Assembly: GCA_027483005.1 (NCBI GenBank)
Contig: JAIXVN010000163.1
Location: forward strand, 1-6,160
Source: Verrucomicrobiaceae bacterium
Lineage (GTDB): Bacteria > Verrucomicrobiota > Verrucomicrobiia > Verrucomicrobiales > Akkermansiaceae
Reading direction: 5' to 3'
Length of the DNA: 6,160 nucleotides
Below, one piece after another: positions 1 through 5,593 of the stretch. Made by a program: the position numbers and the translations under genes. The notes below the pieces were generated by a model, which ran no database searches, was not told where the DNA came from, and saw only the letters and a program-made list of their open reading frames with translations. Position 1 is the stretch's first letter. Every line of letters starts with the position of its first letter.

Positions 1-983
1 GCCTCGTCGGCCTTGAGCGCGTCCTTGGCGGCATCGCGACCCTGGGCGAGCTGGGTGCCATTGTAGGCGAACCACGAGCCGCGCTTCTGGATGATCTCCA
101 TTTCCAGGGCGAGATCGAGGAGTGAACCGGTCGAGGAGATGCCCTCGTTGTACATGATGTCGAACTCACACTCGGTGAAGGGCGGGGCGACCTTGTTCTT
201 CACGATCTTGATCTTGGTGCGGTTGCCGGTGACGGTGCCATCGGTGGACTTGATCTGGCCGATGCGGCGGATGTCGACGCGGAGGGAGGAGAAGAACTTG
301 AGGGCTCGACCACCGGGGGTGGTTTCCGGGTTGCCGAACATCACGCCGATCTTCTCACGGATCTGGTTGGTGAAGATGCAGACGGTGCGGGCCTTGGAAA
401 TGAAGGCGGTGAGTTTGCGCATCGCGGCGCTCATCAGACGGGCCTGAGCGCCGACGGTGGAGTCACCGATTTCGCCGTCGAGTTCCTGCTTGGTCACGAG
501 GGCGGCGACGGAGTCGAGGACGACGACGTCGATGGCATTGGAGCGGACGAGGGCCTCACAGATCTGGAGGGCTTCCTCACCGGAGGAGGGCTGGGAGACG
601 AGAAGGTCTTCCAGTTTCACGCCAAGCTTGCGGGCGTATTGGGGATCGAGCGCGTGCTCGACGTCGATGAAGGCGGCGAGGCCACCGCGCTTCTGAGCCT
701 GGGCGATGACGGTGAGGGTGAGGGTGGTTTTACCGGAGGATTCCGGGCCGAACACTTCGATGATTCGGCCACGTGGGAAACCGCCGACGCCGAGGGCGCG
801 GTCGATCAACAGGTTGCCGGTGGGGATGACATCGACGTCGACGCGGTTGGCGTCGCCCATCCGCATGATGGCGGCTTCTCCGAATTCCTTCTGGATGCTG
901 GAGATGGCGAGGTCGAGGTTGCGCTTGCGGGCATCGGCGAGTTTTTCGGATGCGGTGTCTTCGTTGGCGGTTTTGGCAGGCAT
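1..983 (-). CDS. recA: Recombinase A (RecA), 3' end cut by the window
   Basis: RecA forms ATP-dependent filaments on single-stranded DNA, catalyses homologous strand exchange and triggers LexA self-cleavage in the SOS response. The 327 visible codons read as RecA throughout. The Walker A motif GPESSGKT is at residues 79-86, the catalytic glutamate lies in DVEHALDP (E109), the Walker B strand VVVLD is at 153-157, and DNA-binding loop L2 starts at NQIREKIGVMFGNPE (206-220). The gene runs off the left edge shortly after the C-terminal domain begins, so only the variable acidic tail and part of that domain are missing. The start at 983 gives MPAKTANEDT, a normal short N-terminal extension before the helix that begins near residue 12. 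No clear Shine-Dalgarno sequence precedes it. Two TGTTCG-based dyads lie upstream, which fits LexA control. Identification is essentially certain. Confidence 0.98.
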   Translation of the reverse strand, partial: MPAKTANEDTASEKLADARKRNLDLAISSIQKEFGEAAIMRMGDANRVDVDVIPTGNLLIDRALGVGGFPRGRIIEVFGPESSGKTTLTLTVIAQAQKRGGLAAFIDVEHALDPQYARKLGVKLEDLLVSQPSSGEEALQICEALVRSNAIDVVVLDSVAALVTKQELDGEIGDSTVGAQARLMSAAMRKLTAFISKARTVCIFTNQIREKIGVMFGNPETTPGGRALKFFSSLRVDIRRIGQIKSTDGTVTGNRTKIKIVKNKVAPPFTECEFDIMYNEGISSTGSLLDLALEMEIIQKRGSWFAYNGTQLAQGRDAAKDALKADE

Positions 984-996
984 GCGTTTCTGTTAC

Positions 997-1011
997 CCGA
1001 ACAGTGTTCGG
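997..1011. promoter_or_regulatory. 15-bp perfect dyad in the recA leader (possible LexA-type operator)
   Basis: CCGAACA-G-TGTTCGG is a perfect inverted repeat with 7-bp arms and one central base, ending 14 bp before the recA start codon. Its inner CGAAC-N3-GTTCG resembles the Gram-positive SOS box (CGAAC-N4-GTTCG), but the spacer is one base shorter. A one-base loop cannot form a normal RNA hairpin with all the arms paired, so a protein-binding site on DNA is more likely than an RNA element. It uses the same hexamer as the dyad at 1028-1041, in the opposite half-site order. Binding by LexA is inferred. Confidence 0.55.
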
Positions 1012-1027
1012 ACTGCAAGAAAAAAGA

Positions 1028-1041
1028 TGTTCGCTCGAACA
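1028..1041. promoter_or_regulatory. Probable LexA (SOS) box upstream of recA
   Basis: TGTTCG-CT-CGAACA is a perfect 14-bp dyad, 44 bp upstream of the recA start codon. It matches the TGTTC-N4-GAACA arrangement that I recall as the LexA-binding motif of Verrucomicrobia, and it precedes a classic SOS gene. An A-rich tract at 1019-1027 separates it from the second dyad; the two centres are about 30 bp apart, close to three helical turns. No confident -35/-10 pair could be placed around it. The spacer is divergent, so it could also affect the plus-strand gene starting at 1235. Confidence 0.7.
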
Positions 1042-1224
1042 AAAATGAGCTGGGTCGAAAATCGGGGATTTCCGGACTGACTTCCGCGCCCGGAAACCTC
1101 CATGACCGCCGACTGTGGCAGGAGCCGACGTGTGCACGATTTACATGCCGCAGCCCGGTTCATGACATCTCAAAGGACAGAACCAACTCTCCCTGATTCA
1201 TCATCAGGCCATGGCAACTGCTTT

Positions 1225-1228
1225 GGAG
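1225..1228 (+). promoter_or_regulatory. Ribosome binding site favouring the 1235 start
   Basis: GGAG lies six bases before the ATG at 1235. The upstream in-frame ATG at 1211 has no comparable purine-rich sequence in front of it. This favours the shorter 104-residue product. Confidence 0.55.
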
Positions 1229-1234
1229 ACCCTC

Positions 1235-1549
1235 ATGAACATCGCAAACGTGGCGGAGTCCGCCGTCCCAGTGCTGTCGTTGACCGCGTATATCCCCCAA
1301 TGGCGCACCCTGCTGCGAACGCGCGACAGTCGCTCGATCTCAATGGCGTCCTGGGGAATCTGGGCGGTTTCCTACCTGATCGCCACGTTTTATGCCAGTA
1401 TGCTGCTGCTGGTGACAGGGCGCGGCTGGCCACTGGTCATCACGACTGCGGTCGGGCTCTGTTTCGTGCTGTTCACCATGTTGTTGATCTGGTGGACGCG
1501 TCAATCTGAAGGTGGCCGCCCGGGCCCGAGCCAGTCGGCGCGGGAGTGA
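1235..1549 (+). CDS. SemiSWEET-like PQ-loop membrane protein
   Basis: The 104-residue product has the layout of bacterial SemiSWEET/MtN3 half-transporters, three-helix proteins that dimerise to form a sugar uniporter in the inner membrane. Helix 1 (about residues 5-22) ends in the signature YIPQW, with P21-Q22 as the PQ pair. It is followed by the basic loop RTLLRTRDSRSIS, the family's usual TxxxxxIS-type linker. Helix 2 spans about 37-58 and helix 3 about 67-90, ending in IWW. A polar tail of about 15 residues follows. An in-frame ATG at 1211 would add eight residues, but GGAG before 1235 and the usual short N-terminus favour 1235. The substrate cannot be read from the sequence: sugar transport is the family expectation, not shown here. 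It appears monocistronic, divergent from recA, and no clear terminator follows it. Confidence 0.85.
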   Translation: MNIANVAESAVPVLSLTAYIPQWRTLLRTRDSRSISMASWGIWAVSYLIATFYASMLLLVTGRGWPLVITTAVGLCFVLFTMLLIWWTRQSEGGRPGPSQSARE

Positions 1550-1572
1550 TGGCTGCGATTGCCGGAACTTTC

Positions 1573-1603
1573 GCTGGAACGCATTCCAATGACGCATTCC
1601 AGC
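1573..1603. repeat. Short direct/inverted repeat after the SemiSWEET-like gene
   Basis: The 10-mer ACGCATTCCA occurs twice, at 1579-1588 and 1592-1601 (13-bp period). The block is framed by GCTGGAA (1573-1579) and TTCCAGC (1597-1603), a 7-bp inverted repeat. There is no T-tract on either side, so it is not a standard intrinsic terminator, although it lies between the convergent ends of the genes at 1235-1549 and 1721-3532. The rest of 1550-1720 holds nothing recognisable. Confidence 0.4.
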
Positions 1604-1720
1604 CTGGGGGGCGTGGATGGACCTGGATCCACCACGAGGAGGCCAAGCCTTCAAGGCCAGGCGGGCGGCTCATGTCCATGGCCACCCACCGGCCTTTCCT
1701 TGATAAAGCAGGCCTCCCTT

Positions 1721-3532
1721 TCAGGCCCGGCGCTTGCGGCGCAGAAGCGGCAGCCCCGAGAGCAGGACGAGGACAAACGATCCTGGTTCCGGAACGGCGC
1801 TGTAGTTGAGATAAACACCATCGACCGCCTGATAAAGGGTGAAGCTGGCATCCGGCCTCTGGGTGATGAAGGTTTTCCCGGTGGAATCCACCCAGGAGGA
1901 GGTCGAGAGCTGGAGATTCTCAAGACCGTTGATGTCACCCGCGACCTCGAAGATTTTCCAGCCGGAGGTTCCGGTGATGTCGGAGTCCCAGAGGCTGTTG
2001 GACCAATCCACCGTGCTGCCGGCGAGTGCGAAGTTGAGCGTCAGCTGGGTGGGTCCTGTGAACGTGAGGTCACCACCCACGTTGATGGCGTCGTAGGTGG
2101 TCCCACGACCGACGGTGGAGGCAGCATTGAGCTCCCAGACAATGGAGGAGCCGCTGGAGTAGCTCAGGTTGTTCGCGAAGGTCTGGAGTCCCGGGCTGAA
2201 ACCCGGAGTGTGGGTTCCCGCGATGGTGGCATCGCCCTCGATCGTGCCGCCGCCGGAGAGGGTTTGGGTGGCCCCGAGAATGAATCCTCCGCTGACGGTG
2301 GTGACGTTGAAGGTCGAGCCTGCGGCGAGGCTCACGCCAGCCGAAGTGCCGATGGAGCCGGAGCTGCCCAGGGCGAGCGTGCCACCATTGACGCGGGTGG
2401 TTCCGGTGTAGGTGTTGGTGGCATTCAGGGTGAGTTTGCCCGGGCCGGTGAAGCTGAAATCGCCATTGCCGGAAATCGCGCCATTCTGAACCGCACCGAG
2501 GCGGGTGTTGAGGTTGACGCCGGAGAGGTTCAACGCGCTCGTGCCCGTTGCCGTGAAGGTATGGAGGGTGTAGCCGGAAGCACTTCCAGTCCCGGACTCA
2601 ATGGTGCCTCCGGTTCCGGCGCCAATGCTCGAGCCCTTGTAGCGGACGATGACGATGCCATCACCGCCGTCACCGCCCTTGCCATCGGCACCACTGCCGC
2701 CACCGCCGCCGCCGAGGCCATCGGTTCCGCTGGTGGCATTGCCTGTGGTGCTGCCCGCGCCACCGCCACCGCTGCCACCTGTTCCCAAGGCCTGGCCGCC
2801 AAAGAGATCGCGGGCACCGCCGCCGCCGCCGCCGGCGTAGGTTATGCTCGTCCCGGTGATCGAAGAGGCCAAGCCCGCGCCGCCGGCACCTGCCGCGCTG
2901 CTGCTGGGTTGGGCATTGCCGCCAGCGCCACCTGCACCACCACCGCCGCCGCCGGCAGCGCGATTGTTGGCGCTCGAGGTATTGCCACCTCGTGCGCTGC
3001 CGCCTGCGAAGCCCTGCTCGGCCGTGCCGCTGCCGCCGGGATTGGAATACTTGCTGCCGCCGCCGCCGCCAGATGCACCGCTACGGCCATCGCCGCCGTT
3101 GGCACTTTCGCCACCAGCGCCGCCGCCGCCGCCAAGGGCCGTGATCGCGCCAAACTGGGAGGATCCGCCGTCTGTGCCGGTCGAGGTTGTGCCGGCGCTG
3201 TGGGTCGGAGCCACTCCGCCGGCCCCCACGACAACCGTGTAGGAATTGTTTGCCAACGTGGTGCTGCCGGTCCGGAAGCCTCCCGCACCGCCACCACCCG
3301 CGCCCCAGGTGTTCTGACCAGCACTGCCGCCAGCCGTGCCGCCGCTGCCGCCGCCGCCCACGACGAGGTACTCAACCTCGAAATCGAGTCCTAGCGTGAG
3401 ACCACCACCACTGGTGCTGCGGGACACGGAATACGTCTGGTTGCCGGATGCGCCATCAATTCTGACGGTGGTCTGGGAAAGGCCAAGCGTGGCCATGCCG
3501 AGGAAGGCAAAAGAGGTGGTCAGAGGTTTCAT
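1721..3532 (-). CDS. Glycine-rich PEP-CTERM surface protein with autotransporter-associated repeat
   Basis: A 603-residue exported protein. Residues 1-20 form a signal peptide (MK, then a hydrophobic stretch to LGLSQ). A glycine-rich domain begins at EYLVVGGGGSGG (about 54-65), carries about ten Gly-run motifs, and closes with the typical DGIVIVRY at 291-298. A PATR / autotransporter-associated beta-strand repeat lies at 358-388 (FTGPGKLTLN, then NTYTGTTRVNGGTLAL), and a second FTGPxxLTLN copy at 491-500. The C-terminus is a PEP-CTERM signal: VPEP at 580-583, a hydrophobic segment, then RRKRRA. In this family an exosortase is expected to recognise and cut the signal for cell-surface or matrix delivery; none is encoded here. 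There is no beta-barrel and no cysteine. An in-frame ATG at 3571 adds 13 residues, but 3532 gives a cleaner signal peptide; neither has a good Shine-Dalgarno. Adhesive or structural function is inferred. Confidence 0.93.
   Translation of the reverse strand: MKPLTTSFAFLGMATLGLSQTTVRIDGASGNQTYSVSRSTSGGGLTLGLDFEVEYLVVGGGGSGGTAGGSAGQNTWGAGGGGAGGFRTGSTTLANNSYTVVVGAGGVAPTHSAGTTSTGTDGGSSQFGAITALGGGGGAGGESANGGDGRSGASGGGGGSKYSNPGGSGTAEQGFAGGSARGGNTSSANNRAAGGGGGGAGGAGGNAQPSSSAAGAGGAGLASSITGTSITYAGGGGGGARDLFGGQALGTGGSGGGGAGSTTGNATSGTDGLGGGGGGSGADGKGGDGGDGIVIVRYKGSSIGAGTGGTIESGTGSASGYTLHTFTATGTSALNLSGVNLNTRLGAVQNGAISGNGDFSFTGPGKLTLNATNTYTGTTRVNGGTLALGSSGSIGTSAGVSLAAGSTFNVTTVSGGFILGATQTLSGGGTIEGDATIAGTHTPGFSPGLQTFANNLSYSSGSSIVWELNAASTVGRGTTYDAINVGGDLTFTGPTQLTLNFALAGSTVDWSNSLWDSDITGTSGWKIFEVAGDINGLENLQLSTSSWVDSTGKTFITQRPDASFTLYQAVDGVYLNYSAVPEPGSFVLVLLSGLPLLRRKRRA
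2657..3361 (-). repeat. Glycine-run coding repeats inside the PEP-CTERM gene
   Basis: Residues 58-292 contain about ten irregularly spaced runs such as GGGG, GGGGG and GGGGGG, encoded by GGC/GGT tracts that appear on the plus strand as GCC-type triplet repeats. The intervening segments differ in sequence and length, so this is an imperfect degenerate repeat, not a clean tandem array. Length changes by slippage would be in-frame. Confidence 0.8.
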
Positions 3533-3625
3533 TGGAAATTGGATGAGCCTGAATGCTGGCGGCCGCTTCATGGACCTGCCCCGGGAAGAATTAGTCCAAC
3601 TGACCTGAATGAGGCGACGGGCCGC

Positions 3626-3644
3626 AGGTGAAATAAGGTGAAAT
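3626..3644. promoter_or_regulatory. 10-bp-periodic direct repeat upstream of the PEP-CTERM gene
   Basis: AGGTGAAAT occurs at 3626-3634 and again at 3636-3644, one DNA helical turn apart, about 95-110 bp before the start codon at 3532. Exact 9-mers repeated in helical phase in a promoter-sized gap suggest a binding site for a tandem-binding activator or repressor. The binding protein is unknown; the winged-helix-like product of the gene at 3691-5226 is an obvious candidate, by inference only. Confidence 0.4.
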
Positions 3645-3690
3645 CAACTCCGCGTTTTTTGCCATGACCGGGCCTGGAAGTTGAGTCCGC

Positions 3691-5226
3691 TCAGCGGATA
3701 GGAACTCCAGCCTCTTCGAGCACGTCGAAGATCCTCTTCAGGTGGCTCTCGTGCAGCTGGGTGCCGACCGTTTCCCGCCAGCGTGAGGTGAAATCCGGAA
3801 ATGCCTCGATCACGCGCTGCCATTCCTGCTGCGCCGTCGCAGCATCCCCCTCGAGGGCTGAACTGGCCGCCCGGATCAAAGGCGAGGCCCACCCCCAGGG
3901 AACGTCGAAGCGTACGAGCTCCTCACGGGCTCCCTGCGTGTCGCCATCCGCCAGATTTGCGAACGCAAGTGCCAGATGAACCAGGCGCGGGTAGCGCGGG
4001 CACTGGCGACAATAGCGGTCGATCATTTCCCTGGCGAGATCCAGCTCCAGAGCCTGCGTGCACAGCAGGGTGCCAAGCGTCCCCAGCAGCAGGACGGGAG
4101 TCTCAGGATCACTTGCCGCGTGCCGGCCCATTTCCAGAAGCTCCGCCCGCCGACCTTCGAGCATGGCGGAACATGACAATGCCAGCCGGGTCCAGGGATC
4201 CTCTGGGTCCAGCCTGGCGGCCAGTGCGGCCAGCTGGCGAATCTCGGACTTGTTCAAACCTTCGGTCCAGCGCGGCTCGACACCGCAGACCATGTTGAGA
4301 AGGACCGCAAGTGTCGCGGGAATCGCCGCATCCCGGGCATCACTGGCGGAGCGCCTCAGGACTTCGATGACGCGATCAAGATGCTCGAAGTCGAAGTGCG
4401 ACAGATATTGGCGGGCCAGCACCACGGCCTCATAGACACTGAGGTTTCCTGACTTCCTCGCCTTCGCCACAGCTCCAACATGACTGGGAATCACCCCCCA
4501 GTCCGCCGTGGTTTTGGCCACGATGGAGCCTGCAATATGCGCCACCTGCGAACGGGTGATGTTTCCAACCGGCAGTGACTCGCTTGTGGCCCAGATCTGA
4601 TGTCCGGATTTTCCATCAAGGATTCGGATTCCGACCACCTGCTGCCCTGCGGCCTCGTCCACAAACCCCTCGAGGAGAAAATCCAGATTCCTCTTCATCG
4701 CGAGTTCCACCGAATGTCCGACACTGGACCCCAGGTCCGCCCGCCCGAAGGGACCCACCGCAGTCACCAGGCTTCCCCCCGAAATCGCCATGAGAACTTC
4801 CCTGGCAAAGATCCGGGAAAGCTCCACTCCGGCGCTTTTCGCGCACGCAACATCAAATTCAAAGATCCCGAGAACCGGGCGCACCAGCCTGGCGTTGTCT
4901 GCCGAAGCCTCTTCCCTCACCTCGAAGCACAGCCGGTAGCCCTTATCCGCCATCACGATGCGAATCTCTCGTTCAGATTCGGCCAGTTCCTTTAGGATCT
5001 TGCGCAAGCGCCGCGCGTGGGACCGGATCAGCGTGTTCGTGGCGGAGTCGAAATCCTTGCCGATCTGATAGCAGTCGAAGGCGATGCTGTACTGAGTGAT
5101 GCCATCGCCCCGACCGGCCAGCGTTTCCTGGATGAGATACCTGAGCAGGCGTCGGAGACGTGGGGAACCAGACAAGGCCGGATGCTTCTCCGATCGATCA
5201 AGCCAGGCACGCAATGAGCTGGCCAT
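3691..5226 (-). CDS. Regulator-like protein: winged-helix-like N-terminus, FlgO/TolB-like middle, TPR-like C-terminus
   Basis: A 511-residue product of a family common in Acidobacteria, Planctomycetes and Verrucomicrobia. Residues 15-36 (HPALSGSPRLRRLLRYLIQETL) and 65-78 (TLIRSHARRLRKIL) match its N-terminal module, usually written as PxVRVxARRLRxKL. KGYRL at 95-99 resembles the wing of OmpR/CadC-type DNA-binding domains. Residues 117-221 resemble the FlgO/TolB N-terminal fold, with LLEGFVDE at 184-191 and DGKSGHQIW at 204-212. Residues 260-511 are helical, Leu/Ala-rich and TPR-like. Many relatives have a membrane helix after the N-terminal module; here there is only a short polar linker, so the protein looks cytoplasmic. 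An ATG at 5406 would add 60 residues, but those codons have a much less GC-rich third position and no family match, so 5226 is preferred. No target is known; it lies 158 bp upstream of the PEP-CTERM gene. Confidence 0.8.
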   Translation of the reverse strand: MASSLRAWLDRSEKHPALSGSPRLRRLLRYLIQETLAGRGDGITQYSIAFDCYQIGKDFDSATNTLIRSHARRLRKILKELAESEREIRIVMADKGYRLCFEVREEASADNARLVRPVLGIFEFDVACAKSAGVELSRIFAREVLMAISGGSLVTAVGPFGRADLGSSVGHSVELAMKRNLDFLLEGFVDEAAGQQVVGIRILDGKSGHQIWATSESLPVGNITRSQVAHIAGSIVAKTTADWGVIPSHVGAVAKARKSGNLSVYEAVVLARQYLSHFDFEHLDRVIEVLRRSASDARDAAIPATLAVLLNMVCGVEPRWTEGLNKSEIRQLAALAARLDPEDPWTRLALSCSAMLEGRRAELLEMGRHAASDPETPVLLLGTLGTLLCTQALELDLAREMIDRYCRQCPRYPRLVHLALAFANLADGDTQGAREELVRFDVPWGWASPLIRAASSALEGDAATAQQEWQRVIEAFPDFTSRWRETVGTQLHESHLKRIFDVLEEAGVPIR

Positions 5227-5526
5227 GATCCGATTCGGTTCGGCCAACAAGAGCGAACCACTCCAGAGCCGCGAATCGACGTCCCCCTCGACCGCGACCC
5301 TCTGGGGTCCGGCAACCACTGGTTCCAACTGACGTTCCGGGCTGATTGACGACAGTGCAAAACCCACTGCAGCCTGAGGTGACGATGCAGAAGACGGACA
5401 AGCCATCTCGTGCCGTGTAATTCTTGCACCATTGGCCTCGGGGGAAAACGGATCATGGCGCTCCGCTCGGCCACAATCGTGGCAACGGATGATCAGCCAA
5501 TGGAGATCCAGTCCAATGGGCGACCG
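5227..5526. other. Upstream region of the regulator-like gene
   Basis: If translation starts at 5226, this 300-bp stretch is non-coding leader and promoter. It holds CCAATGG at 5497-5503 and 5513-5519 (16-bp period), an inverted copy CCATTGG at 5429-5435, and a small dyad GCCAC-AATC-GTGGC at 5470-5483. No convincing sigma70 or sigma54 promoter could be placed. The part from 5227 to 5406 is open in frame with the downstream gene and would become an N-terminal extension if the ATG at 5406 is used. Confidence 0.45.
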
Positions 5527-5565
5527 AAAAAAATCCCAAGGCTACCGCAACGGGCAGCCTAGGGA
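5527..5565 (-). terminator. Intrinsic terminator of the YDG-repeat protein gene
   Basis: Read on the minus strand, TCCCTAGGCT (5565-5556) pairs with AGCCTTGGGA (5543-5534), ten positions with a single mismatch, around a 12-base loop. The stem is followed directly by seven T residues (complement of the A-run at 5527-5533). It begins 28 bp after the stop codon of the gene at 5594-6160, the expected place, and separates that gene from the regulator-like gene downstream. Confidence 0.88.
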
Positions 5566-5593
5566 TCGGGTTGGGTTTTCCGGAGAAAAGGGC

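Larger units (their letters stand above)
984..1234. other. Divergent intergenic region between recA and the SemiSWEET-like gene
   Basis: This 251-bp spacer drives recA leftward and the PQ-loop gene rightward. Besides the two TGTTCG dyads it contains an imperfect dyad at 1056-1074 (CGAAAATC, GGG, GATTTCCG). For the plus strand, a weak sigma70-like pair can be placed: TTTACA at 1140-1145 and TGACAT at 1163-1168 with a 17-bp gap. The -10 match is only three of six, so this is a candidate only. Reading frames that cross the region have no family-like sequence and were not called. Confidence 0.5.

Noticed and set aside
639..1196. A 185-residue plus-strand reading frame over the start of recA
   Set aside because: It is antisense to the conserved recA sequence, crosses the operator region, and its product has no recognisable features.
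1102..1509. A 135-residue plus-strand reading frame overlapping the SemiSWEET-like gene
   Set aside because: It is a different frame over a gene with clear PQ-loop and membrane-helix structure, and its own sequence lacks any such pattern.
1691..1727. GGCCT/AGGCC inverted repeats after the PEP-CTERM gene considered as a terminator
   Set aside because: Stems of 5 bp, partly overlapping the stop codon, with no T-tract.
2640..3360. GCC-type triplet repeats considered as a CRISPR or satellite array
   Set aside because: The repeats are irregular in length and spacing, with no constant repeat-spacer unit, and are explained by glycine codons in a real gene.
1559..3394. A 611-residue plus-strand reading frame rich in Ala and Gly
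   Set aside because: It lies opposite the glycine-rich PEP-CTERM gene and stays open because GGN codons on the minus strand give few stops on the other strand. It has no domain, no plausible N-terminus and a compositionally odd sequence, while the minus-strand gene has a signal peptide and known domains.
3655..3660. T6 run considered as the tail of a plus-strand terminator
   Set aside because: No GC-rich hairpin precedes it and no plus-strand gene ends nearby.
3644..3684. TCAACT/AGTTGA stem considered as a terminator of the regulator-like gene
   Set aside because: The stem is only 6 bp, the loop is about 29 bases, and only three T residues follow, too weak to call.
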